Below are positions 1 to 6,678 of a stretch of 8,699 nucleotides of DNA, in pieces (the first letter of the stretch is position 1; every line of letters begins with the position of its first letter). Position numbers and translations under genes: made by a program. Source of the stretch: Cytophagales bacterium (GTDB taxonomy: Bacteria; Bacteroidota; Bacteroidia; Cytophagales; UBA9547). Where the stretch lies: positions 1 through 8,699 of the forward strand of contig JAAFJZ010000089.1 of the NCBI GenBank assembly GCA_013298205.1, read 5' to 3'. Under the pieces are notes generated by a model. That model was not told the origin of the DNA. It did not search any database and was given only the letters and a program-made list of their open reading frames with translations.

Positions 1-694
1 TGGCATTTCCACTACCAATTTGTGCACTAACTGCTAAAGTTGAATTCAAATTAATTATTGTATTTGGAGCAGTATTTCCAATATCAAATAAAAAATTTCT
101 ATTTAAAATATTTGAGTTAAAATCTTCTCCAAACCAATTTCTACCAGACCTCAATACATTAATTAAGTCTTTTTCATAGTGCAATCTTTTATCTACTGAA
201 GAAATTACAACATCAGGAGTAACATTAAAATCTGAATTGGTAATTCTACTACCCTTAATTTCGCCTACAGTTAAAAAGTAGTAATTAAAATCATCATACA
301 GATTTTTTTGATGTTCGAAAAAACCTGTAATAGAATTAAAAATCCATTTATCAGCATCATTCGCATAAAAATACACCTCATCTTCTAAATTAAAAATACC
401 ATCCTCTTGACCTTTTATCCAAATTGAGGATTCTGGCAAATCATTGGGTCTAATAATATTATTGGGTTGTGGCAACATCCCGCCTCCATATCCATGAATT
501 CTGATAAAATTAGGATTAATTTTATCGGGTTCAAAACCGTATTCTTTTAGATTTTGATAAGTGATTTTATAAACACCTTCTTTGGCTACTTTTAATTTTA
601 CCCATTTCCCTGTAGAAAGCACAGAAGATTGAGCAAAAGCATTTAGCTTAAGCATTAAAATAAAAATTATAAATATAGCTCCCCCTGATTTCAT
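1..694 (-). CDS. porU: Type IX secretion system sortase PorU, N-terminal part (runs off the left edge)
   Basis: Partial gene: ATG at 692-694 and 231 codons open to the window edge. Residues 1-22 form a signal peptide (hydrophobic core, then Asn-Ala-Phe-Ala-Gln), followed by a segment starting SSVLSTGKWVKLKV, typical of the PorU N-terminus. Further family-like blocks are HGYGGGMLP (67-75), GQEDGIFNLEDEVYFYA (105-121) and SGRNWFGE (183-190). In the family this protein is an outer-surface cysteine peptidase of the gingipain (C25) class that removes the C-terminal targeting domain of T9SS cargo and attaches the cargo to the cell surface. The catalytic domain lies outside this window, so activity cannot be judged; PorU proteins are usually over 1000 residues. 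The gene follows purS by 64 bases with no clear promoter in the gap, so it is probably read from the upstream genes. Identification rests on remembered motif similarity. Confidence 0.87.
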   Translation of the reverse strand, partial: MKSGGAIFIIFILMLKLNAFAQSSVLSTGKWVKLKVAKEGVYKITYQNLKEYGFEPDKINPNFIRIHGYGGGMLPQPNNIIRPNDLPESSIWIKGQEDGIFNLEDEVYFYANDADKWIFNSITGFFEHQKNLYDDFNYYFLTVGEIKGSRITNSDFNVTPDVVISSVDKRLHYEKDLINVLRSGRNWFGEDFNSNILNRNFLFDIGNTAPNTIINLNSTLAVSAQIGSGNA

Positions 695-758
695 AGTGTT
701 GGGTTTTAAGTTATTCAGGGTAAAATTTTGCTATAGGCTTAGTTTTTTTGTATTGATA

Positions 759-1010
759 CTATAATTGTACTATTTGGTAAGTGAAACTTTCCATAATTAA
801 ATTAGCAAGCAATTTTTGACAAGCCAAATCTACTTCTTTTTTTGCTTCTAATTCATCTTTTGCATCTATCTCTAAAGTAATATTTTTTCCTACTCTTACA
901 TTAGAAACTTGACGAACACCTAAATTAGTTAAACCCAACATAACTGCTTTTCCTTGCGGATCCAATATTTCAGTTTTGGGCATTACTTGTATTGTAGCTA
1001 AATATTTCAC
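759..1010 (-). CDS. purS: Phosphoribosylformylglycinamidine synthase subunit PurS
   Basis: 83 residues, the normal size for PurS. This small subunit bridges PurL and PurQ in the FGAM synthase complex (formylglycinamide ribonucleotide plus glutamine plus ATP to FGAM, a step of cytoplasmic purine synthesis). Recognisable blocks are LDPQGKAV (16-23), VSNVRVGKNITLEI (35-48) and KLLANLIMESFTYQI near the end; they match the pattern of the Bacillus PurS (LDPQG, VRxGK, KLLAN, IExxxY). The start codon is GTG at 1008-1010, and it overlaps the pssA stop as GTGA, which argues for translational coupling and fixes the start. No purL or purQ lies in the window. The presence of PurS implies the multi-subunit form of the enzyme rather than the single large PurL. 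Confidence 0.93.
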   Translation of the reverse strand: MKYLATIQVMPKTEILDPQGKAVMLGLTNLGVRQVSNVRVGKNITLEIDAKDELEAKKEVDLACQKLLANLIMESFTYQIVQL

Positions 1011-1717
1011 TCTTTGAAGTTTTTGAAAACAATTTTTGACAAAAGTAAATAAAAAGGCAATAAGATTGGCAAACCACCACTACCAAAAATAAAAAAAAGT
1101 AAAATTCCTATAAAAAGAATAAGTAATAAATGCCAAATTTCTTTGAATTTTAAACTATTAAGTTTCAGACTGAACAAATTGATATTCAACACCATAAGAG
1201 CTGAAAGCACCAAAGAAATTACTAGTAAAAAATACGGATTTTGATAAATATGACTAAAAAAATTATTTTGTTTAAACACACTAAAACCAATAGAAATAAC
1301 AAATAATGCTACAGCAGGTGTAGGTAAACCAATGAAATGTTGAGCTTGTCGGGTATCAATATTAAACTTAGCCAAGCGCAAAGCAGCACATATTGGCATA
1401 ATTAAAAACAAAAATTGAAGAAACTCTTTGTTTTCTAAAATTTGAGAAGAAAAAATTGAAAATAATATGTAAGCGGGCAAAACGCCAAAACTAACCATAT
1501 CAGCAAGTGAGTCTAATTCTTTTCCCATTAAACTATAAGATTTGAATAGTCTTGCAGCAAATCCATCTAAAAAATCAAATAAGCAAGAAAAAACAATGCA
1601 CCAAGATGCAAAAATAACGGAGTCATGAGCTGCAAAATATATACCTATACAACCGCAAACCAAGTTTGCACATGTTAATGAATTAGGAATATGTTTAGTA
1701 ATTATTTTGAAATCCAT
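1007..1717 (-). CDS. pssA: CDP-diacylglycerol--serine O-phosphatidyltransferase (phosphatidylserine synthase)
   Basis: 236-residue polytopic membrane protein. It carries the complete CDP-alcohol phosphotransferase signature: D48-x2-D51-G52-x2-A55-R56-x8-G65-x3-D69-x3-D73, the metal and CDP-binding residues. The N-terminus (IPNSLTCANLVCGCIGI) and the SFGVLPAYI block after the motif are typical of the PssA subclass rather than PgsA. In the family it makes phosphatidylserine from CDP-diacylglycerol and L-serine, the route to phosphatidylethanolamine. Several further hydrophobic segments follow to residue 225. The start is ATG at 1715-1717, 3 bases after the stop of the coiled-coil gene; its TGA overlaps the GTG of purS. 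No psd (decarboxylase) gene is in view. Substrate is inferred from the subclass; another CDP-alcohol transferase is less likely. Confidence 0.92.
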   Translation of the reverse strand: MDFKIITKHIPNSLTCANLVCGCIGIYFAAHDSVIFASWCIVFSCLFDFLDGFAARLFKSYSLMGKELDSLADMVSFGVLPAYILFSIFSSQILENKEFLQFLFLIMPICAALRLAKFNIDTRQAQHFIGLPTPAVALFVISIGFSVFKQNNFFSHIYQNPYFLLVISLVLSALMVLNINLFSLKLNSLKFKEIWHLLLILFIGILLFFIFGSGGLPILLPFYLLLSKIVFKNFKE

Positions 1718-1720
1718 TAT

Positions 1721-2785
1721 TTATTTGAGTAAATTTTTGTTTTTATTCAAAATAGATTGAATATCATTAAAATTATTATCATTAGACTGAATAGCCAAAC
1801 TTATTTCATTATAAAAAGTTTCCCATTTGATATTTTTGCTTTGGGCTTCTGCAAGTTTTTTTTCAATTTCCCACTCTTCTAATCCTTTGTTTCGTTTCCT
1901 TATCTGCAGGTACAATATCAAAACAATTATTGCAATAAAAACTAGAGCGCTTAAGCCTAAAAAATAAAACATTTTTCTTTGCTCATCTTTTTCTAAATCA
2001 CTTTTTCGTTTTAAAAGCAAGATTTTTTCGTTTGCTAATTCATTTATAGAATCTTTCTCTGATAAAATATATTTCAATTTACCCAACATTAAAGAAACTT
2101 GAGTTTGTGATTTTTCAAAAATCAATTTGCTTTGCAAAATGCTTTTTTCAAGTTCAAATAAGTATCTTTGTATTTCAGCCTTTTCTTTAGAGCTTAAACT
2201 TTTATTTGATTTTAACCTTTCGATTATTTTCTCAATTTTATTTTTTATTAAAATATTATTTTCTTCAATGTTCCCTTTATTCGAATTAATTTCCTCTGAA
2301 AGCTGAACTATCTCATCTTTGTAACTTATTATTATTGAGTCTTTTACTTGTATTTTAGTTTCAGCTTTTTCTAATAAAGTCGAAACTTGTTGTGAATTTT
2401 GAGATTTTTCAACTTCATCATTTTGAGGTTCCATTAATACCACAATCAAGCTGTCGTTTTCAAAGTAATTCCATTCTTTTTGAACCAAACTTTCTGATAT
2501 TACTTCAATATTTTTGATTTTATCTCTATTTTTATTGTTCCAAATTATAGGCACATTTGCATTAGTTTTAAGTGATATTTTATTGTTAATTAATACATTA
2601 ACTTTGTCTAAAGCTATTTTTCCATCTGATTTAACCTCAATTGTTATATTTTGTGCAAAAGAATTAAATACATTTGATATAAAAAATAGACAAAATAAGT
2701 TTAGTTTGCCTGCCTTTAAAAGAAAATTTATTTTTCTATTTAAAATGATTGAAATATTAAAAATCGCTTTCATAAGTAATTTCAT
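1721..2785 (-). CDS. Unknown exported coiled-coil protein with a single membrane segment
   Basis: 354 residues, family not recognised. Layout: basic N-terminal stretch with a late hydrophobic core at 28-44 ending in Ser-Phe-Ala-Gln, a likely signal peptide with an unusually long n-region; a short beta-like domain at about 46-118 (ITIEVKSDGKIALDKVNVLI); a long charged helical, probably coiled-coil region at about 125-270; a transmembrane segment at 272-294 followed by RKRNK; and a helical tail of about 55 residues. If the signal is cleaved, the coiled coil is periplasmic and the tail cytoplasmic by the positive-inside rule. The ATG at 2783-2785 overlaps the end of the upstream sensor gene by 29 bases; a second ATG at 2771-2773 would give a 17-base overlap and a 4-residue shorter n-region. 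The overlap suggests coupled translation and a functional link with the sensor. A possible role is signal relay or a scaffold in the envelope, which is inference only. Confidence 0.8.
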   Translation of the reverse strand: MKLLMKAIFNISIILNRKINFLLKAGKLNLFCLFFISNVFNSFAQNITIEVKSDGKIALDKVNVLINNKISLKTNANVPIIWNNKNRDKIKNIEVISESLVQKEWNYFENDSLIVVLMEPQNDEVEKSQNSQQVSTLLEKAETKIQVKDSIIISYKDEIVQLSEEINSNKGNIEENNILIKNKIEKIIERLKSNKSLSSKEKAEIQRYLFELEKSILQSKLIFEKSQTQVSLMLGKLKYILSEKDSINELANEKILLLKRKSDLEKDEQRKMFYFLGLSALVFIAIIVLILYLQIRKRNKGLEEWEIEKKLAEAQSKNIKWETFYNEISLAIQSNDNNFNDIQSILNKNKNLLK

Positions 2786-4031
2786 GTTTAGAATTAAATA
2801 CTTTTATATCTTTTATTGCTCCGTTTCCTCTAAAAATAAAAGCAAGACTTTTAAGTTCTCCTACTATTAAATTTTGTTTGATTTGTGTTATTAATTTGTT
2901 GTTAATAAAGATATATAATGAATCATTTTGGGATTGCAGCTTCAAGTCTGTCCAGTTAGCCATATCATACTCTTGTATGTAGACAACGTTGTCATTTTTA
3001 CTTTCTTTAACATCTCTAGCTAATTTGATTTGATTCACGCTGCCTGGACGGCAAAAGTGAATTTGTAAAGGTTGCAGTTCACCATTCATCCTTAAAAGCC
3101 ATTCTCCATTTTTTGAAGCTCCTAGCTTTTCATCGTTTTTAATCTTTGCCATTAAAGTCATTTCATTAACATCTGCAAATAAGGGTCTCGAAACTCTATA
3201 ACTTATCCAATTTTTGCAATTTCCATAATTATCAAAATCTTTCAACTTTTGAGTATCTGCTTGAAGAAAATTATTATTATAAAATGAACTACTATCTAAT
3301 TCTTCAAACTGGAATTCATTGCTAAAATAAGCTTTCCAAAATGGATATCTTAAATAAACATAACTAGTAGCAAGGAAATTATAGCTACTAAAAAATAAGT
3401 AATAATAGTCTGGTGTTTTAAATTCATGCTCAAATTTATTTTGACCTTGATCTAATACCCTATCGTGAGAGTAAAAAAGTACAGAATAATTTAAGGGTTT
3501 TTTATCTTCTGCAAAAACACCTGCATCATACTCAAACACGCCTAAAGCTGGGGCCATATTTTGAGGGTTTAACCAGGTTAAGGTAGGTTTACTTTTAGAT
3601 AATAAACCTTCTTTTGCACCAAAAAAAACCAAAATTGATATGATAACCATTAAAAAAATAAAAAGGTAAAAAAATAACCATTGATTTTTGATTCCAGTAA
3701 GCTCAAAGGTAGGATTTTCTGTTTTGGGAGTTCTTATAACATTATTGCTTACTTTTATTGCTAATGAATCTGAAATTGAAGTCCAATTTTCATAACCTAA
3801 ATATATAGCAATTGCATCCTTTGTTGCTTCCTGTGGATTATAAGTTTCTCCATAAGTTTTAATTTTCCCTAATAATCTTTTTAGCGTTTGAGTGCTAATA
3901 TAGATTTTTGAAGTGTAACTAATTTGCTCGGCTACTTCTTTATAGACTTTTTCAGTCCACAAAACAACTTCACCTTTATTTGCTTGAGCTTCAATTAAAT
4001 GTATATATTCTTTTATAGGCGAATTGTACAT
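2757..4031 (-). CDS. Putative membrane-tethered DNA-binding sensor protein (HTH-like, TM, periplasmic beta domains)
   Basis: 424 residues. The N-terminal 90 residues look like a helix-turn-helix-type domain found at the start of varied Bacteroidota proteins: YISTQTLKRLLGKIKT (44-59), YNPQEATKDAIAIYLGYENW (64-83). A single transmembrane helix follows at about 118-137. The outside part begins with a PKD-like segment (about 148-232: PALGVFEYDAG, then paired strands ending YVYLRYPFWKAYF). It continues at about 270-424 with a jelly-roll, concanavalin/LamG-like domain (SYRVSRPLFADVNEMTLMAKI; WTDLKLQSQNDSLYIFINNKL; LAFIFRGNGAIKDIKVFN). Two outer cysteines, C272 and C326, could pair. The order cytoplasmic DNA-binding domain, TM, periplasmic sensor recalls ToxR/CadC-type one-component regulators, but DNA binding is inferred from pattern, not proven. 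It is the first gene of the minus-strand string leading to pssA, purS and porU, and overlaps the next gene by 29 bases. ATG at 4029-4031; no strong ribosome site. Confidence 0.8.
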   Translation of the reverse strand: MYNSPIKEYIHLIEAQANKGEVVLWTEKVYKEVAEQISYTSKIYISTQTLKRLLGKIKTYGETYNPQEATKDAIAIYLGYENWTSISDSLAIKVSNNVIRTPKTENPTFELTGIKNQWLFFYLFIFLMVIISILVFFGAKEGLLSKSKPTLTWLNPQNMAPALGVFEYDAGVFAEDKKPLNYSVLFYSHDRVLDQGQNKFEHEFKTPDYYYLFFSSYNFLATSYVYLRYPFWKAYFSNEFQFEELDSSSFYNNNFLQADTQKLKDFDNYGNCKNWISYRVSRPLFADVNEMTLMAKIKNDEKLGASKNGEWLLRMNGELQPLQIHFCRPGSVNQIKLARDVKESKNDNVVYIQEYDMANWTDLKLQSQNDSLYIFINNKLITQIKQNLIVGELKSLAFIFRGNGAIKDIKVFNSKHEITYESDF

Positions 4032-4098
4032 TGTAACAGGCTTTTATTTGAAAGAATTTATAAAAAATAACTAGTAAAAAATAAAAAATTTAATTTTT

Positions 4099-4126
4099 TT
4101 AATTAAGCAAAAATAAGCTTGATTAA
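4099..4126 (-). terminator. Possible weak terminator hairpin after the CNNM gene
   Basis: Arms 4099-4108 (TTAATTAAGC) and 4117-4126 (GCTTGATTAA) pair at 9 of 10 positions in the minus-strand RNA, with one C-A mismatch and an 8-base loop, starting 9 bases after the stop of the CNNM gene. The U-rich stretch comes only after seven A residues, so this is not a textbook intrinsic terminator. The stem has only two G-C pairs. Read-through into the sensor gene is possible. Confidence 0.35.
4108..4115 (-). promoter_or_regulatory. Candidate -7 box for the sensor-led operon
   Basis: The minus strand reads TATTTTTG, a full match to the Bacteroidota -7 consensus TAnnTTTG, 76 bases before the ATG of the sensor gene. 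No TTG element is seen at the proper upstream distance, and the site overlaps the loop of the weak hairpin. In DNA this rich in T the match may be chance. Confidence 0.25.
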
Positions 4127-4134
4127 TTAAAAAA

Positions 4135-5439
4135 TTAGTCATCATCTTTAAGTAATTCAACTATTTTTATGCTTTCAACAACATTGTTATTTCTTTTAAG
4201 TATCGTAAATTCATATCCACCATGACTTCTAACTTCATTTTCTTCCGGAATCTTACCGAAAATAAAATTCATATATCCACTTAATGTATCAAAATCGTCT
4301 GCTTCTGGAAGAGGATGAGGCAAGTGTTCATTTAAATCGCTTAATGGAGCGATTCCCAAAGCGATAAACTGCTTTTCATTTATTTTTTCGAAAATAGGCT
4401 TTTCTTCATCGTATTCATCTTGAATTTCTCCAACTATTTCTTCAATTACATCCTCCATTGTTACAATTCCTGAAGTTCCTCCAAATTCATCTAGTACAAC
4501 TGCCATGTGAACTCTCTTTTTTTGAAAGTCTTTAAGCAAAGAACTAATTTTTTTAGTATCAGGAATAAAATATGCTGCTCTCATTATATCTTTCAAAATA
4601 ATTGTTTCTTTATCTTGAACTATTCGCAACAAATCTTTTGTATGAACGATACCTACAATATCATCAATTGTTTCTCTGTAAACAGGCATCCTAGAATAGC
4701 CATCCGAAATCACTTTTTTTATAATCTCTTCATCCGGAGCACTTACTTCAATTGCCATCACTTTGGTGCGAGGCACTAAAATTTGTTTAACCAAAGTAGT
4801 ATTAAAAGTAAATACATTTTCAATCAGCTCATGATCTGAAGATTTCAACGCTCCAGATTCAGCTCCTTGAGCCAGCAGAAGTTTAATTTCATCAATACTA
4901 TGTTCTTCTGTATGTTTTTCTATTGGTTGAATACCAATAGAACGCAAAACTAAATTAGCGCATTCATTAAGTAACCAAATAAATGGAGAAAATAGTTTAT
5001 AAAATAAATTGAGAGGAACTGAAATAAAAAGAGTCGATTTCATCGGAAATTGTATCGCAATTGATTTAGGAGCAATTTCTCCAAAAATAATATGCATAAA
5101 AGTAACCATTACAAAAGCCGTAGGCAAAGCTATTTGGTGTGCTGTTTCATCACTCAAACTCAAACCCAAACTATGAACTCCCATCATAATGAGTTTGGTC
5201 ATAGTTTCTTCTCCGAACCAGCCCAATGCCAAACTCGCAAGTGTAATACCTAGTTGAGTAGCAGAAAGATAAGCATTCAAATGTTCTAAAATATGTTCAG
5301 CTATTTTGGCAGATGAACTTCCCTTTTGAGCAAAAACTTCTATTTGGCTATGCCTTACTTTTACAATTGCAAATTCTGCTGCAACAAAAAAACCATTTAA
5401 TAAAACAAGGATGATGATGAGTAAAATTTCAAATGCCAT
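4135..5439 (-). CDS. CNNM/CBS-domain membrane protein, hemolysin C / CorC family (probable divalent cation efflux)
   Basis: 434 residues in the usual order for this family. The CNNM (DUF21) membrane domain spans about 1-190, with the N-terminal helix LIIILVLLNGFFVAAEFAIVK and the conserved FGEIAPKSIA block (119-128). A CBS pair follows: CBS1 at about 218-275 (LVPRTKVMAIE, SRMPVYRETIDDIVGIVHTKDLL) and CBS2 at about 285-345 (AVVLDEFGGTSGIVTMEDVIEEIVGEI). A C-terminal CorC_HlyC domain occupies about 350-430 (DDFDTLSGYMNFIFGKIPEE). Characterised relatives (CNNM, MpfA, PaeA) are linked to Mg2+ or polyamine export, with CBS domains acting as nucleotide sensors; the old hemolysin name is not a good guide. 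It resembles the YtfL-type subgroup more than gliding protein GldE, which shares the fold. ATG at 5437-5439, after a leader that may start near 5525. Substrate is unknown. Confidence 0.9.
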   Translation of the reverse strand: MAFEILLIIILVLLNGFFVAAEFAIVKVRHSQIEVFAQKGSSSAKIAEHILEHLNAYLSATQLGITLASLALGWFGEETMTKLIMMGVHSLGLSLSDETAHQIALPTAFVMVTFMHIIFGEIAPKSIAIQFPMKSTLFISVPLNLFYKLFSPFIWLLNECANLVLRSIGIQPIEKHTEEHSIDEIKLLLAQGAESGALKSSDHELIENVFTFNTTLVKQILVPRTKVMAIEVSAPDEEIIKKVISDGYSRMPVYRETIDDIVGIVHTKDLLRIVQDKETIILKDIMRAAYFIPDTKKISSLLKDFQKKRVHMAVVLDEFGGTSGIVTMEDVIEEIVGEIQDEYDEEKPIFEKINEKQFIALGIAPLSDLNEHLPHPLPEADDFDTLSGYMNFIFGKIPEENEVRSHGGYEFTILKRNNNVVESIKIVELLKDDD

Positions 5440-5462
5440 TAAATGGATATTAAGTTAAAAAT

Positions 5463-5481
5463 AGAGAACGTTTTTGTCTCT
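5463..5481 (-). other. Small hairpin followed by U run in the CNNM-gene leader
   Basis: In minus-strand RNA, AGAGAC pairs with GTTCTCT (one bulged base) around a six-base loop, and AUUUUU follows at once. It ends 23 bases before the ATG of the CNNM gene. The shape resembles a short attenuator but the stem has only about six pairs, so it may be chance. Confidence 0.25.
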
Positions 5482-5531
5482 GTTTTAAAAAATTGAATTA
5501 TATTATATGAGTTTACCATATTTAGAATATG

Positions 5532-5539
5532 CAAAAATA
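5532..5539 (-). promoter_or_regulatory. Candidate -7 box for the CNNM gene
   Basis: The minus strand reads TATTTTTG, matching TAnnTTTG. It would give a leader of roughly 85 bases that includes the small hairpin at 5463-5481. No TTG is found at the expected -33 position, so support is limited. Confidence 0.3.
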
Positions 5540-5541
5540 GC

Positions 5542-5570
5542 AAAAAAATAAACTTTTTAGTTTTTTTTTT
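5542..5570. other. AT-rich hairpin with A and T flanks in the divergent spacer
   Basis: AAACT (5550-5554) and AGTTT (5559-5563) pair around a TTTT loop; after a T-T mismatch the A run at 5543-5548 pairs with T residues 5565-5570, giving 11 pairs in all. Only one pair is G-C. The shape is that of a bidirectional terminator or a DNA bend element, but it lies between two gene starts. Confidence 0.25.
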
Positions 5571-5682
5571 ATATTTATTAAAAAAATGATTTTAGATAAC
5601 TGGAAATAATTAAAATATGGGTTTAAATTTACATTTCAATTTCTAAAATGAACTTAGCTTTTTCCTTTTAAATTGAATTGAA

Positions 5683-5690
5683 TATATTTG
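5683..5690 (+). promoter_or_regulatory. Candidate -7 box for the VWA-TPR gene pair
   Basis: TATATTTG matches the Bacteroidota -7 consensus TAnnTTTG exactly. It lies 17 bases before the TTG start, which would give a very short leader. No convincing TTG is present near the -33 position (the expected area reads as a pyrimidine run). It is the best placed candidate for the plus-strand pair. Confidence 0.45.
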
Positions 5691-5707
5691 CATAAAATTG
5701 ATATAAA

Positions 5708-6676
5708 TTGAATTTTTACAGACTACCTGGCTCATTAGAATACATTTTTGGTGCCATATTTATTGGTTTTTATTTGCTTTATTTTGTTAAAACTTCATAT
5801 TTAGCATACACGCTAAAAAGTGGTTTTGGTAGGTTATTCTTTAAATTAGTCATCAGAACTTTATACTTTTCTCTTTTTTTAATTGCACTTTTAGCCCCTT
5901 CTTTTGGTGATATAAAAAAAGAAATAAAGTCTGTAGGTAAAGATATTTATATTGTAATAGATTTATCTAAATCAATGGATGCAAATGATATAGCTCCAAC
6001 CAGAATTCAGAAAATTAAATATGAATTGAATAATATTATTGAAGCTTTCTCCTCAGATCGTATTGGATTAATAATATTTTCTAACGAAGCATTTGTACAA
6101 TGCCCAATAACGTTTGACAAAAGTGCTTTATCTTTATTTATAGAAACAATTTCTACTAACTTACTTTTGGAAGGGGGAACTGATTTTGGCAAAGCCATTT
6201 TATTAGCATCTGAAAAATTTGATACCGATAAAGATAAAAAATCAAAAGACAACTCCAAAATTATCGTTTTGGTTTCAGATGGGGAAGATTTTGGGGATCA
6301 AACAAGTGACGCTATAAGTGAAGTAAAAAGCCAAAACATCAAACTTTTTACATTGGGAATTGGCACAGAAAAAGGTTCTAGAATTCCGATTGAAAAAGGG
6401 GATTTAAAAGATGAGGATGGCAAAGTTGTTTATTCGAAATTAAATAATTCTTCCTTACAAACACTTGCTTCCAAAACTAACGGAAAATATTATGAAATTA
6501 ATGAATCACAAAATCAAGTTCCTAATTTAATTAGAGATATTGGCTTAATTCAAGGAGAACTTTTAGCAACAAAGGAAATTGATTCTCAAGCCAATAAATA
6601 CTATTACTTTTTATTTATTGCTTTAATTCTTATGGTTTTTGATATATTGCTTACTGTTAAAACATTTAAAATATAA
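5708..6676 (+). CDS. VWA-domain membrane protein, BatB-like (Bat aerotolerance family)
   Basis: 322 residues: two N-terminal membrane helices (about 11-29 and 46-65), a periplasmic von Willebrand A domain (about 76-280) and a C-terminal helix (298-317). The MIDAS metal site is complete: D85-x-S87-x-S89 (DLSKSMD), T158 in GGTDFG and D191 in VSDGEDFG. This arrangement fits Bat proteins of Bacteroidota, whose precise function is unsettled (envelope stress or aerotolerance has been proposed). The start is a TTG at 5708-5710: an in-frame TGA lies just upstream at 5699-5701, the first in-frame ATG is at codon 90 inside the MIDAS loop, and the resulting N-terminus (MNFYR) looks like that of related Cytophagales proteins as I recall them. 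The BatC-like gene follows after 2 bases. BatA versus BatB assignment is tentative. Confidence 0.9.
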   Translation: MNFYRLPGSLEYIFGAIFIGFYLLYFVKTSYLAYTLKSGFGRLFFKLVIRTLYFSLFLIALLAPSFGDIKKEIKSVGKDIYIVIDLSKSMDANDIAPTRIQKIKYELNNIIEAFSSDRIGLIIFSNEAFVQCPITFDKSALSLFIETISTNLLLEGGTDFGKAILLASEKFDTDKDKKSKDNSKIIVLVSDGEDFGDQTSDAISEVKSQNIKLFTLGIGTEKGSRIPIEKGDLKDEDGKVVYSKLNNSSLQTLASKTNGKYYEINESQNQVPNLIRDIGLIQGELLATKEIDSQANKYYYFLFIALILMVFDILLTVKTFKI

Positions 6677-6678
6677 AA

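Larger units (their letters stand above)
5440..5707. promoter_or_regulatory. Divergent AT-rich intergenic region between the CNNM gene and the VWA gene
   Basis: 268 bases with no credible coding frame, serving as the upstream region of both divergent genes. It contains two -7-like boxes pointing outward (5532-5539 minus, 5683-5690 plus), a 10-base T run at 5561-5570 that forms one arm of an AT hairpin, and a small hairpin at 5463-5481 in the CNNM leader. I see no clear operator palindrome. Confidence 0.6.

Noticed and set aside
695..758. Separate promoter for porU in the purS-porU gap
   Set aside because: No TAnnTTTG box on the minus strand in the gap; read-through from purS is the simpler explanation.
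2514..2870. Plus-strand open frame of 118 codons across the junction of the sensor and coiled-coil genes
   Set aside because: Lies antisense to two genes with better coding evidence; composition is Phe/Leu/Ile-rich as expected from the complement of lysine-rich coding, and it shows no recognisable motif.
4507..4779. Plus-strand open frame of 90 codons within the CNNM gene
   Set aside because: Antisense to the conserved CBS domains, no family resemblance.
4135..5439. Assignment as gliding motility protein GldE
   Set aside because: GldE shares the CNNM/CBS fold, but the N-terminus and general sequence fit the YtfL-like hemolysin subgroup better and no gld gene is adjacent.
6007..6258. Minus-strand open frame of 83 codons within the VWA gene
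   Set aside because: Antisense to the MIDAS-bearing domain, which has complete conserved motifs on the plus strand.
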